From: Merdimmobilis hominis
GTDB taxonomy: Bacteria; Bacillota; Clostridia; Oscillospirales; Ruminococcaceae
Assembly (NCBI RefSeq): GCF_021109255.1
Contig: NZ_JAJODG010000002.1
Length of the DNA: 64,000 bases
Reading direction: 5' to 3' (one strand)
Shown here piece after piece: positions 14,489 to 23,258 of this stretch. A model generated the notes under the pieces. The model worked only from the letters and a program-made list of their open reading frames with translations. It was not told where the DNA came from and did no database searches. The position numbers were made by a program, and so were the translations under genes. The number at the start of each line of letters is the position of its first letter. Position 1 is the first letter of the stretch.

Positions 14489-15631
14489 ATGTCAAATCTG
14501 TCTTTGCGGGGAATCTATAAACGGTATGCCGGCGGTGTGACCGCAGTCACCGATTTTAACCTGGAAATTGCGGATAAAGAGTTTATCATCCTGGTCGGCC
14601 CATCGGGCTGCGGCAAATCCACCACCCTGCGGATGATCGCCGGGTTGGAGGAGATCTCCGACGGCGAGCTGTATATCGGCGGAGAATTGATGAACAATGT
14701 GGCCCCCAAGGATCGGGATATTGCCATGGTGTTCCAGAGCTATGCCCTATATCCCCACATGACGGTGTTTGAGAACATGGCCTTCGGCCTGAAACTGCGC
14801 AAAGTCCCCAAGGATGAGATCAAGAGCCGGGTGGAGGAGGCTGCCCGCATCCTGGATATCAGCCACCTTTTGGACCGCAAGCCAAAAGCCCTTTCCGGCG
14901 GCCAGCGGCAGCGGGTTGCCCTGGGCCGCGCCATTGTCCGGGAGCCCAAGGTGTTCCTCTTGGATGAGCCCCTTTCCAACCTGGATGCCAAACTCCGCGC
15001 TCAGATGCGGACCGAGCTCTCCAAGCTTCACCAGCGGCTGGGCACTACCTTCATCTATGTCACCCATGACCAGGTGGAGGCCATGACGATGGGCGACCGC
15101 ATTGTGGTCATGAAGGACGGCTTTGTCCAGCAGGTGGACACCCCCCAGAATTTGTATGAATCCCCCTACAACATGTTTGTAGCGGGCTTCATCGGCTCTC
15201 CCCAGATGAACTTTATCAACGGGGTTCTGGTGGAGAAAGACGGCGGTTTGGCCCTGGAGTTTGCCGCCCCTGCCAAGGAAGGGGAAGAGCCGGCCAGATA
15301 CCAGGTGGCCCTGCCCCAGCGCAAAGCTGAGGCGGAGGGAATCCGGGAGTACATCGGCAAAGAGGTTGTCATGGGAATCCGGCCGGAGGATTTGTATGAC
15401 GATGAGCAGCATTTGGCGGAGGCAGCCACCGGCGTGATCGACTGTAAGGTGGAGGTCACCGAGATGATGGGCGCTGAGACCTACCTGTACCTGAACTTCC
15501 TCGGCAATAACCTGACTGCCCGGGTGGATCCCAAAACTACCGCCCGCACCGGCGGCGAAATCCGCATTGCCATCGACCCGGAGAAGGTCCATGTCTTCGA
15601 CAAGGAGACGGAGCGCACCCTATGCAATTAA
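14489..15631 (+). CDS. Sugar ABC transporter ATP-binding protein (MsmK/UgpC type), orphan
   Basis: This 380-residue ATPase belongs to the MalK/MsmK/UgpC group that powers carbohydrate importers. It shows Walker A GPSGCGKSTT, the Q-loop VFQSYALYPHMTVFENMAF, signature LSGGQRQRVALGRAIVREP, Walker B VFLLDEPLSNLD and the switch His in YVTHDQVEAMTM. A C-terminal TOBE-like domain (about 235-370) is typical for the group. No permease or binding-protein gene is adjacent; its own promoter and terminator flank it. In streptococci and other Bacillota a single MsmK serves several sugar importers, and the isolation here suggests the same. Confidence 0.9.
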   Translation: MSNLSLRGIYKRYAGGVTAVTDFNLEIADKEFIILVGPSGCGKSTTLRMIAGLEEISDGELYIGGELMNNVAPKDRDIAMVFQSYALYPHMTVFENMAFGLKLRKVPKDEIKSRVEEAARILDISHLLDRKPKALSGGQRQRVALGRAIVREPKVFLLDEPLSNLDAKLRAQMRTELSKLHQRLGTTFIYVTHDQVEAMTMGDRIVVMKDGFVQQVDTPQNLYESPYNMFVAGFIGSPQMNFINGVLVEKDGGLALEFAAPAKEGEEPARYQVALPQRKAEAEGIREYIGKEVVMGIRPEDLYDDEQHLAEAATGVIDCKVEVTEMMGAETYLYLNFLGNNLTARVDPKTTARTGGEIRIAIDPEKVHVFDKETERTLCN

Positions 15632-15650
15632 ATCCGCATAAAGTTGCAGG

Positions 15651-15678
15651 CCCGCGGCATTTTTGCCGCGGGTTTTTT
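15651..15678 (+). terminator. Terminator after the MsmK-type gene
   Basis: The perfect stem CCCGCGGC/GCCGCGGG with a six-base loop is followed by six T residues. Confidence 0.92.
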
Positions 15679-16033
15679 GCGTTTTGGGGCAGAATACGGG
15701 GTAAAAGTGCACAAAGGTTTTTTCGGTGAAAACGACGGCTGGGTTCGTCAAAATTAGATAATCTGCCCAGCCTTTTCACGTGAAAGGTACCCATAATTTG
15801 AGACGTGACTGGAGAAAGTGCTGCCATGAATTGACAAAATATTCTATAAATGTTAATATATGGAATATAAATCCCGGTAAAGTGCTAGGAAATGCTAAAA
15901 TATGTACGAGTTGGTACAACTTTTATCTGTTTTTATGTTGCAAATACCATAGCTATTATGTAAAATATATATGATTGGCTGTGTTGACAGAAGAGTTGTA
16001 TAACATATTTAACAGTGAAGAGGGGAATAAGCT
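15679..16033 (+). other. AT-rich leader region upstream of the PucR-type regulator
   Basis: This stretch contains a consensus promoter (15831-15859) and a long AT-rich leader of about 165 bases. A 64-codon frame at 15780-15974 overlaps the promoter, has atypical AT-rich codons and no clear binding site, so it is not accepted as a gene. Confidence 0.6.
15831..15859 (+). promoter_or_regulatory. Promoter of the PucR-type regulator/ftsEX region
   Basis: TTGACA and TAATAT are spaced by exactly 17 bases. Confidence 0.8.
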
Positions 16034-17119
16034 ATGTCCAACAGGTTATTTCAGGGCATCGTCCACCAGATGCGGGATTCCATCGACCGAGTGATTGGCG
16101 TTGTGGATGAAACCGCCACCATCATTTCGTGCAGCGATTTGACCCGCATCGGGGAGACAAGCGAGTATCTGGTCCTGGATTTAAACGACAACCACGACAC
16201 CTTTGTGCGGGACGGGTTCACCTACAAGCCCTTCGGCTCCAAGTCCAAGCCGGAGTATGCGGTGTTTGTAGAAGGCACGGATGAGATGGCCGTGAAATTC
16301 TGCAACATCCTGGCAATTTCGTTTTCCAGCATCAAGCAGTATTATGATGAGAAGTACGACCGCAACAACTTCATCAAAAACGTGATTCTGGACAACATCC
16401 TGCCCGGTGACATCTATGTCAAGGCGCGGGAGCTGCACTTCAACACCGACGTCACCCGGGTGGTGCTGCTCATCCGCATCGTGTCTTCCAACGACATCTC
16501 GGCCTTTGATGTGATTCAAAATCTCTTCCCGGACAAGCAGAAGGATTTTGTCTTCAACATCAGCGAAAACGACATCGTATTGGTCAAAGAGACCAAGGCG
16601 GGCATCGAGAGCAAGGACCTGGAAAAACTGGCCCGCTCCATCGTGGACACCTTGGGCAGCGAGTTCTACACCCGGGTTGTAGTGGGCATCGGCACCACTG
16701 TCATCGGGGTGAAGGACTTGGCCAAATCCTTTAAAGAGGCACAGGTCGCCCTGGAAGTGGGCAAGGTGTTTGACACCGAAAAGTCCATCGTCAGCTATGA
16801 CAACCTGGGCATCGCCCGGCTGATCTACCAGCTGCCCACCACCTTGTGCGAGATGTTCCTCAAAGAGGTGTTTAAAAAAGGCTCCATCGAAAGCCTGGAT
16901 CACGAAACCCTGTTTACCATCCAGCGGTTCTTTGAGAACAACTTGAATGTGTCGGAGACCAGCCGCAAGCTGTTTGTCCACCGCAACACATTGGTGTACC
17001 GCCTGGAGAAAATCAAAAAACTCACCGGTCTGGATCTGCGGGAGTTTGACCACGCCATCATCTTCAAAGTGGCGCTGATGGTCAAAAAATACCTGACAGC
17101 CAACCCGGTGAAATACTAA
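16034..17119 (+). CDS. PucR/CdaR-type helix-turn-helix regulator
   Basis: This 361-residue protein ends with the PucR-type helix-turn-helix: TIQRFFENNLNVSETSRKLFVHRNTLVYRLEKIKKLTGLDLREF (about residues 295-345, shown in family order). The middle part (about 120-250) resembles the GGDEF-like domain of CdaR regulators, and the N-terminus may be a sensory domain. Members control sugar-acid, purine or nitrogen genes, but some in Clostridia stand beside unrelated genes. Here ftsE starts 34 bases later on the same strand with no terminator between, so the regulator may be co-transcribed with the ftsEX cluster. The effector is unknown. The start has GAAGAGGGG upstream. Confidence 0.82.
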   Translation: MSNRLFQGIVHQMRDSIDRVIGVVDETATIISCSDLTRIGETSEYLVLDLNDNHDTFVRDGFTYKPFGSKSKPEYAVFVEGTDEMAVKFCNILAISFSSIKQYYDEKYDRNNFIKNVILDNILPGDIYVKARELHFNTDVTRVVLLIRIVSSNDISAFDVIQNLFPDKQKDFVFNISENDIVLVKETKAGIESKDLEKLARSIVDTLGSEFYTRVVVGIGTTVIGVKDLAKSFKEAQVALEVGKVFDTEKSIVSYDNLGIARLIYQLPTTLCEMFLKEVFKKGSIESLDHETLFTIQRFFENNLNVSETSRKLFVHRNTLVYRLEKIKKLTGLDLREFDHAIIFKVALMVKKYLTANPVKY

Positions 17120-17153
17120 CCCCCGTTGCGGGCCACAACAAGGCGGTGTAACA

Positions 17154-17840
17154 GTGATTCAATTTCATAATGTCTCTAAGACCTATAAGAATGGGACAAA
17201 GGCCCTGCAGGGAGTCAATTTGACCATTGAAGATGGGGAATTTGTATTTATTGTGGGTTCCTCCGGCGCGGGCAAATCGACACTGATGAAGATGATTTTG
17301 ATGGAGGAAACTCCCACCGAAGGGCAAATTGAGGTCAACGGCTACAACCTGGGCAAGCTGAAACGGCGGGACATCCCCTTTTTCCGGCGCACCTTGGGGG
17401 TTGTCTTCCAGGATTTCCGCCTGATCCCCACCATGAGTGTGTATGACAATGTGGCCTTTGCGCTGCGTGTCACCAATGTTTCCACCAAGGACATCCGCCG
17501 CAGGGTGCCCTACATACTGGGCCTGGTGGGCCTGCAGTCCAAGGCCCGCAGCATGCCGGAACAACTCTCCGGCGGCGAGCAGCAGCGTGTCGCCTTGGCC
17601 AGGGCGCTGGTCAACAACCCGTCGCTGATCATTGCGGACGAGCCCACCGGCAACATCGACCCGGAACTCTCTTATGAGATTGTGGACCTCCTCAACGAGA
17701 TCAACAAATGCGGCACCACCATCGTCATGGTCACCCATGAGCACGATTTGGTGTCCCAGTTCAACCACCGGGTCCTGACCATTGAAAATGGCTCGATCGT
17801 CTCAGATAACCATTGGGAAGGAGCGCGCCATGAAATCTAG
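17154..17840 (+). CDS. ftsE: Cell division ATP-binding protein FtsE
   Basis: FtsE is the cytoplasmic ATPase of the FtsEX complex, which controls peptidoglycan hydrolases at the division site or along the wall. The 228 residues show Walker [12 protein letters not shown], the FtsE-typical [16 protein letters not shown], signature [16 protein letters not shown], Walker [15 protein letters not shown] and MVTHEHDLV. The start is GTG 17154 with a GGCGGTG site. The gene ends 11 bases inside ftsX, showing tight coupling. Confidence 0.95.
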   Translation: MIQFHNVSKTYKNGTKALQGVNLTIEDGEFVFIVGSSGAGKSTLMKMILMEETPTEGQIEVNGYNLGKLKRRDIPFFRRTLGVVFQDFRLIPTMSVYDNVAFALRVTNVSTKDIRRRVPYILGLVGLQSKARSMPEQLSGGEQQRVALARALVNNPSLIIADEPTGNIDPELSYEIVDLLNEINKCGTTIVMVTHEHDLVSQFNHRVLTIENGSIVSDNHWEGARHEI

Positions 17841-18735
17841 CAGTTTTGGCTACCTTATCAAAGAGGGAGCCCGCAATATTTATGCCAACCGGATGATGTC
17901 CATTGCCTCCATTGGCACCTTGGTGGCCTGCCTGCTGCTCATCGGCAGTGCGGTGCTGTTTTCGTTGGATGTGAACAACGTCGTGGGGGTGATGGAATCC
18001 CAAAATGAAGTGGTGGCCTTCCTCTACGACGAAGTCACCGATTCGGAGATTGAAGAGATGACCAAAGAACTGGAACAGATGGAGAATGTGCAGAGCGTCC
18101 GGTTCATCAGCAAGGAAGAGGGCCTGACCCAGTGGCTGGATACTCTGGGGGAGGACGGGGAGCTTTTGGAGAGCTTTTACGAGGACAACTTTGTCCCCAA
18201 CTCCTACAGCATCAAGGTGAAGGACCTGGCCCGTATGGAAGAGACGGTCAAGGAAATCCAAAGCCGCTGGGAAGTGGAAAAGGTCAACGCCCCCTACGAG
18301 GTGGCCAGCACCTTGACCAGCATTAAAAACGGCGTCTATCTGGGCGGGTCAGCCATTGTGCTGATCCTGGGGGCCGTTTCGCTGATCATCATCGCCAACA
18401 CCATCAAGATTACGGTGTTCAACCGCCGCAAGGAGATCAACATCATGAAGTTTGTCGGTGCCACCGACAGTTTTATCCGCCTGCCATTTGTAGTGGAGGG
18501 GTTGATTTTGGGCCTTGTGTCGGCCACCATCGCGTTTTTGATGCTGTGGGCGGGCTATGGCTATGTCATAGGCGTGATCGCCGAAAGCCAGACCAGCTGG
18601 GTGCAGATGATCGCCCAGAATTTCATTGTCTTCAAAGATATCGCTCTCCCCCTGTACGGCGGTTTTGCCCTTTTGGGCATCGGCATCGGCGTAGGGGGAA
18701 GCATGGTGTTCGTCCGCAAGCATCTGCGGGTGTAA
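17830..18735 (+). CDS. ftsX: Cell division membrane protein FtsX
   Basis: This 301-residue protein is the membrane partner of FtsE. It has an N-terminal cytoplasmic stretch (YLIKEGARNIYANRMMS), a first helix at about 25-45, an extracellular loop of about 120 residues that in relatives binds the wall hydrolase, and three C-terminal helices with NTIKITVFNRRKEINIMKFVGAT, the conserved FtsX signature. The start at 17830 overlaps ftsE by 11 bases. The next gene is an M23 hydrolase with a coiled coil, the expected partner for the extracellular loop. Confidence 0.94.
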   Translation: MKSSSFGYLIKEGARNIYANRMMSIASIGTLVACLLLIGSAVLFSLDVNNVVGVMESQNEVVAFLYDEVTDSEIEEMTKELEQMENVQSVRFISKEEGLTQWLDTLGEDGELLESFYEDNFVPNSYSIKVKDLARMEETVKEIQSRWEVEKVNAPYEVASTLTSIKNGVYLGGSAIVLILGAVSLIIIANTIKITVFNRRKEINIMKFVGATDSFIRLPFVVEGLILGLVSATIAFLMLWAGYGYVIGVIAESQTSWVQMIAQNFIVFKDIALPLYGGFALLGIGIGVGGSMVFVRKHLRV

Positions 18736-18771
18736 GACGTGTAAACTGAAGGAATAAAAGGAGCGCAAACA

Positions 18772-19947
18772 GTGAAACATCAGAAGAAGTGGCGCCAGGC
18801 CGCTGCCGGCCTGCTGGCCGTCGCACTGCTTGTCTGCGCACCGGGCGTCCGGCTGGAGGCCAGCGCCGACTATCAGGATGAACTGGACGATTTAAGCAGC
18901 AAATATGCGGAGCTGGAAAAGAAAAACCAGGCCATCCAGGCGCAGATCGACAAGACGAAAAATGAAAAGGACAAAAAGCTGGCGGAGAAAAAGAACCTGG
19001 ACAACCAGGTGAACAACACCCAGCAGCAGATCAATCTGCTCACCGAACGGATCAACCTGCTCAACAGCACCATTGAGGAAAAAGAGCAGGAGATCATCGA
19101 CAAGCAGAACGACATCGATGAAAACTACGACCTGTTCAAACAGCGGATGCGGGCCATGTACATGACCGACAAATCCACCACCATCGGGCTTCTGCTGGGA
19201 GCGGAGAGCTTCTCTGAATTCCTGACTAGGTCGGAGATGGTCTCCTCCATTGCGGAGCACGACCAGGAGCTTCTGGACCAGCTGATCCAGGACAAAAAGG
19301 ACATCGAAGAGGCCAAAAAGGAGATCGAAGCCTCCAAGGCGGATGTAGAAGTTTCCAAGGCTTCCATGGACCAGAAGAAACAGGAGCTGAGCGGCATGGT
19401 CAAACAGACCGAAGCCCAGATCCAGGACATTGCCCTGCTGGAACAGGAATACCTGGCCAACCAGGCCCAGATGCAGAAGGAGATGGCTGCTGTCCAGGCG
19501 GAGATCGACAAGATCTACCAGTCCATCAACTCCACCGGCGAATACAACGGCGGCGTCATGGGCTGGCCGGTGCCCGGTTACAGCAAGATCACCAGCGACT
19601 ACGGCTGGCGGTTTAACAACACCGACTTCCACACCGGTATTGACATTTCCGGCCCCAACATCTACGGCAAACAGACGGTGGCAGTGGCGGATGGCACAGT
19701 GGCTTTTGTCCAGACCACTTATACCCCTGGCCGCGGTTACGGAAAATACATCATCGTGGACCACGGGGGCGGCATCACTACCTTGTATGGCCACAACAGC
19801 GCCATCCTGGTCTCCGTTGGCCAGAAAGTCACCCGGGGCCAGGCGTTGACTCAAATCGGTTCCACCGGCTGGTCCACCGGCCCCCACCTCCATTTTGAGG
19901 TTCGCGTCAACGGAAAGCATGTCAACCCCTGGACCTACTTGAAGTGA
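18772..19947 (+). CDS. Coiled-coil M23 (LytM) peptidoglycan hydrolase, FtsEX partner
   Basis: This is a 391-residue exported protein. A GTG start at 18772 has AAAGGAG upstream; residues 1-33 form a signal peptide ending near LEASA. A long coiled coil follows (about 36-120 and 160-245), as in EnvC, PcsB and CwlO. The C-terminal LytM domain keeps the zinc ligands of an active peptidase: HTGID, then GPHLHFEV. E. coli EnvC, by contrast, is a degenerate activator. The gene follows ftsX after 36 bases, so FtsEX probably controls this enzyme directly. A terminator follows. Confidence 0.9.
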   Translation: MKHQKKWRQAAAGLLAVALLVCAPGVRLEASADYQDELDDLSSKYAELEKKNQAIQAQIDKTKNEKDKKLAEKKNLDNQVNNTQQQINLLTERINLLNSTIEEKEQEIIDKQNDIDENYDLFKQRMRAMYMTDKSTTIGLLLGAESFSEFLTRSEMVSSIAEHDQELLDQLIQDKKDIEEAKKEIEASKADVEVSKASMDQKKQELSGMVKQTEAQIQDIALLEQEYLANQAQMQKEMAAVQAEIDKIYQSINSTGEYNGGVMGWPVPGYSKITSDYGWRFNNTDFHTGIDISGPNIYGKQTVAVADGTVAFVQTTYTPGRGYGKYIIVDHGGGITTLYGHNSAILVSVGQKVTRGQALTQIGSTGWSTGPHLHFEVRVNGKHVNPWTYLK

Positions 19948-19956
19948 TGAGCTGCG

Positions 19957-19990
19957 ATTCCCCCGCTGTGCCGCGGGGGAGTCAGTTTTT
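19957..19990 (+). terminator. Terminator after the M23 hydrolase gene
   Basis: The stem CCCCCGC/GCGGGGG with flanking pairs is followed by GTCAGTTTTT ten bases after the stop. Confidence 0.85.
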
Positions 19991-20040
19991 CATCCCAAAC
20001 CCGGCGGGGCGCACCATCCCGCCTGTGATAGGAGTGTGCC

Positions 20041-21429
20041 ATGAATAAAAAAATATCATTGGGTCTGGCCGTCGCCATGTCTTTGCTGATGGTGATTTTA
20101 ACCATCTGTGTCACCCTTCTGTGGTCCATGCAGATTTTCAACGCCAAAAGCAACAATTTGAGCGAAAGGGAAGCCATGTACGCCAAGCTGCAGGAGGTAG
20201 ACCACCTGGTCCGCCAAAATTACTATGGCGACATTGATGAGGACACCCTCAACGATCACATCATCGCCGGTTATGTGGCAGGCATCGGCGACAAATACGG
20301 CATGTACTTCACCGCAGAGCAGTATGCGGAGCAGATGCAGAGCTACGATGGAAAGATGGCCACCATCGGCATCGGCACGGTGATCGATGCCAGCGGCTAT
20401 ATCAAAATCATTGAGGTCTATCCCGATTCCGCTGCAGAGACCAGCGGCTTAAAGGTGGGCGATCTGATCGTCAAGGTGGAGGACTTGGATGTCACCGCCG
20501 AGACGGCCGAGCAGGCGGTCAAAGCCCTGCAGGGCGATGCTGGCACCAAGGTCAACGTCACCATCCGCCGGGAATCGGAGGATATCTCGGTGGAAGTCAC
20601 CCGCCGCCGCATCGAGGTCCCAACTGTCAACCACCGGATGATCGGCGAGGTGGGCTACCTGAAGATCAAGGAGTTCAACGACAGCACCACTAACCAGTTC
20701 AAACGGGCGCTGGATGACCTGAAGGGCAATGGGGCCAAATCCCTGGTGTTTGATGTCCGCAACAACCCGGGCGGCACGGTAAAATCGGTGGCTCAGATTT
20801 TGGATATGCTGGTTCCGGAAGGGGACATCGTCTCTGCCACTTATAAAGACGGCACTACCGAGGTGCTGTACACCAGCGACGCCAAGGAGGAAAACCTCCC
20901 CATGGTGGTGCTGATCAACCAGAAATCCGCCAGTGCCGCCGAGCTGTTCGCCCAGGCCCTCAAGGACTATGAAAAGGCCAGCATCGTCGGGGTCAACAGC
21001 TACGGCAAAGGATTGATGCAGCGGATCTATAAGCTTCAGGACGGCTCCGCCCTGGATATCACCGTGGGCAAGTACAACCCGCCGAAGAGCCCTAACTACG
21101 ACCAAATCGGCGTCAAGCCGGACTTTGAGGTCAAACTCTCTGCGGAACAGGAGAAGAACTTCCTGGAGCTCAACGAGACCAACGACCCCCAGCTGATCAA
21201 AGCGCTGGAGGTGGCAGGCGGCGATGTGAAAAACACCGTCCCAGTGGAAGAAGAACCTTCCTCTTCCCAGGAGGGGGAGGAAGGGGGGAGCAGTTCCTCA
21301 GAAGGCGAATCCAGTTCGCCGGAAGGGGAGGAATCCAGCTCTTCCCAGGAGAGTTCCAGCAGCTCAGAGGACAGTTCCTCCAGCGAGGAAAGCTCCTCCA
21401 GCGAGGAAAGCTCCTCTTCCAATCCATAA
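20041..21429 (+). CDS. C-terminal processing protease (S41, CtpA/CtpB-like)
   Basis: This 462-residue protease has an N-terminal membrane anchor (about 10-32), a PDZ domain around 95-180 (TIGIGTVIDASGYIKI, GLKVGDLIVKV) and the S41 catalytic core. The Ser-Lys dyad is Ser298 in KSASAAE and Lys323 in SYGKGLMQ; the spacing of 25 equals that of E. coli Prc. DVRNNPGG is also present. The last 60 residues are a low-complexity Ser/Glu tail. The family cleaves C-termini of exported proteins, including wall hydrolases and sporulation factors. Its place right after ftsEX and the M23 enzyme suggests it processes that enzyme, which is inference. Confidence 0.92.
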   Translation: MNKKISLGLAVAMSLLMVILTICVTLLWSMQIFNAKSNNLSEREAMYAKLQEVDHLVRQNYYGDIDEDTLNDHIIAGYVAGIGDKYGMYFTAEQYAEQMQSYDGKMATIGIGTVIDASGYIKIIEVYPDSAAETSGLKVGDLIVKVEDLDVTAETAEQAVKALQGDAGTKVNVTIRRESEDISVEVTRRRIEVPTVNHRMIGEVGYLKIKEFNDSTTNQFKRALDDLKGNGAKSLVFDVRNNPGGTVKSVAQILDMLVPEGDIVSATYKDGTTEVLYTSDAKEENLPMVVLINQKSASAAELFAQALKDYEKASIVGVNSYGKGLMQRIYKLQDGSALDITVGKYNPPKSPNYDQIGVKPDFEVKLSAEQEKNFLELNETNDPQLIKALEVAGGDVKNTVPVEEEPSSSQEGEEGGSSSSEGESSSPEGEESSSSQESSSSSEDSSSSEESSSSEESSSSNP

Positions 21430-21442
21430 ACCCCAGTTTGAT

Positions 21443-21475
21443 GTCCCCCGTCGGTTTTCCCGGCGGGGGGCATTT
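21443..21475 (+). terminator. Terminator after the S41 protease gene
   Basis: The stem TCCCCCGTCGG/CCGGCGGGGGG is followed by CATTTTGATTT. Confidence 0.8.
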
Positions 21476-21587
21476 TGATTTGCCGGGGAGAATCCCCCGG
21501 GCAACCGCCCCAATCAGACGAAAAAAACGCCCCTCCTGCTCTAAATTAAAAGAGACAAGCATATAGTAAAGGGACGGAGGTGGTCGA

Positions 21588-22412
21588 ATGCTCACAATGG
21601 TGACCGTTCAGCGGACAGAGCCCCATGGTATGGGACAAAAACTTTTGGAGATACTACGACCGGCAAAGGTTGTGGAACAGATAGAAACCGGCGCAGGCAG
21701 AGAATACCGGCACATTACAGTAGAGGTCGGCCGGAAGGATATCCCCTGGAAAAAGGTCACACGGCTGATCGGGGGGGATCCGTTTATCCTGCCCCGGGAA
21801 ATATCCATCCCGCCGCAGGTGCCGCTGGAGCGGTTCGTCCCCAAGAAGTTGCAGCCGAAGCTGGCTTTGCGGATGTTGCTGGATTGTTTGAAGGGCTCTC
21901 GGATACCGCCTTCCAGCCGGATTGTGGGGATTATCGACCCCGATGGGGAGTACCAGGCCGCAGCGATGTCCTTGGCGGAACAGGCGTCAACCGTGCGGAT
22001 TTTAACCGGGGAACCGGAAAAATACAAGGTGTTCCAACGGCAGATGCTGGATTTGTATGGAGCCCCTATTTTGGTGGGGGACAACTTGAGCTTCCTGCGG
22101 GACTGCATGGCAGTCTACTGTCCGGCGCCTTATGAAAGCGGGGAGGAAGCCGCGCCGCGCGGTCTCTTTTTTGCGGCTGCTCCCCTCTGTCTCCAAGGAA
22201 GGTGCCAAATATTGGAGGATTTCTCCCCTGCCTGCCCTGGGGATACCATCCCCAAAGGCATCCATCCGGCGGATTTTTATGGCGCCCTCTATGAATGGGG
22301 CGGGGCCAAAGAGCTGGAGGATTCCCCCGCTGCCAGGGCCGACTGCAAAGGCAGGCCCAACCGCTTGGGGGAGCTCTGTGAGTACCTGCGGCGCACTTTT
22401 GGTGTAAAATAA
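21588..22412 (+). CDS. Unknown soluble protein
   Basis: This 274-residue protein is not recognised. It has no signal peptide or membrane helix. Features that can be seen are a strand-rich first 60 residues (MLTMVTVQRTEPHGMGQKLL), a Rossmann-like segment RIVGIIDPDGEYQAAAMSLAEQ (about 105-127), and ILTGEPEKYKVFQRQMLDLYGAPILVGDN (about 132-160), which reads like a sugar- or nucleotide-binding fold or a receiver-like domain. The start has GGAGGTGGTCGA upstream. It sits between the S41 protease terminator and greA, and the C-terminus ends just before the greA promoter. I recall similar unnamed proteins in Clostridia but can state no function. Confidence 0.7.
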   Translation: MLTMVTVQRTEPHGMGQKLLEILRPAKVVEQIETGAGREYRHITVEVGRKDIPWKKVTRLIGGDPFILPREISIPPQVPLERFVPKKLQPKLALRMLLDCLKGSRIPPSSRIVGIIDPDGEYQAAAMSLAEQASTVRILTGEPEKYKVFQRQMLDLYGAPILVGDNLSFLRDCMAVYCPAPYESGEEAAPRGLFFAAAPLCLQGRCQILEDFSPACPGDTIPKGIHPADFYGALYEWGGAKELEDSPAARADCKGRPNRLGELCEYLRRTFGVK

Positions 22413-22431
22413 ACTATTAACATTTTAGCGC

Positions 22432-22460
22432 TTGACATAGATTAGTGAATTTACTATAAT
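22432..22460 (+). promoter_or_regulatory. greA promoter (consensus)
   Basis: TTGACA and TATAAT are both perfect, with a 17-base spacer. The leader to greA is about 125 bases. Confidence 0.9.
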
Positions 22461-22505
22461 ACAACTATTGTTGCGGGAGGGTCCTGCAAATTCTATACAA
22501 AACAC

Positions 22506-22543
22506 AATGCCCATGCTTCCCTAACCGGGGGCGCAGGGGCATT
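22506..22543 (+). promoter_or_regulatory. Hairpin in the greA leader
   Basis: AATGCCC (22506-22512) pairs with GGGCATT (22537-22543), with further pairing inside. It lies between promoter and gene and is followed by CTTAATA, so it could be a weak attenuator or an RNA stability element. Confidence 0.4.
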
Positions 22544-22591
22544 CTTAATACGGCGGAAGGGATATCCGCTTTCGAGAAGGGGAAGAAAAAC

Positions 22592-23065
22592 ATGGCAAAT
22601 GAGATTTTAATGACTGCCGAAGGCTACAAAGCCCTGAAAGATGAACTGGAAGACCTCAAAACCATCAAGCGGGGCGAGGTGTCGGAAAAAATACGGGTGG
22701 CCCGGGGCTTTGGCGATCTTTCGGAGAACAGCGAGTATGATGAGGCCAAAAATGAACAGGCCATTGTGGAGGCCCGCATCCAGACCCTGGAAGAACAGCT
22801 GAAAAACGCTAAGATCCTGGACAAAGGCCAGCTTTCTACCCAGATTGTCTCAGTGGGAACCAAGGTCCGAATCCTGGACATGGAGTTTGACGAGGAGATG
22901 GAGTACCGCATCGTCGGTTCGGTGGAATCCAACCAGTCGATGGACACCATCACCGATGAATCCCCGGTGGGAAGAGGCCTTCTGGGCCACAAAGTGGGCG
23001 AAGTGGTGGATATTAAAGTCCCCGCTGGCGTCCTGCAGTTTAAAATTTTGGAGATCACCCTGTAA
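22592..23065 (+). CDS. greA: Transcription elongation factor GreA
   Basis: GreA rescues backtracked RNA polymerase by stimulating cleavage of the transcript. The 157 residues have the normal family length. The N-terminal coiled coil contains GDLSENSEYDEAKNEQ, with the acidic tip residues needed for cleavage, and the C-terminal FKBP-like domain contains SPVGRGLLGHKVGEVVDIKVPAG. The start has GAGAAGGGGAAG upstream. It has its own consensus promoter and terminator. Confidence 0.97.
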   Translation: MANEILMTAEGYKALKDELEDLKTIKRGEVSEKIRVARGFGDLSENSEYDEAKNEQAIVEARIQTLEEQLKNAKILDKGQLSTQIVSVGTKVRILDMEFDEEMEYRIVGSVESNQSMDTITDESPVGRGLLGHKVGEVVDIKVPAGVLQFKILEITL

Positions 23066-23086
23066 AGCACAAGGGATTTCCTTTTG

Positions 23087-23113
23087 AAAAAAGGCGCGGC
23101 AAGCGCCTTTTTT
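23087..23113 (+). terminator. greA terminator
   Basis: AAAAAAGGCGC/GCGCCTTTTTT forms a perfect stem 22 bases after the greA stop. Confidence 0.9.
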
Positions 23114-23258
23114 CTTTGGCATAAACAGGGACCAGGCGGGAGAAAATCCGGTTTTTCCCCCGGGAGTGCTGCCGCTGGGCTTGCAAAAATCGCCGAAACC
23201 GGTATAATAAAAAAGATAGGTTGCAAAATCAATAGAGAAACCAAAAGGATGTGTCGAT

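Noticed and set aside
15780..15974. A 64-codon forward frame before the PucR-type gene
   Set aside because: It spans the promoter at 15831-15859, has no ribosome binding site and no recognisable features.
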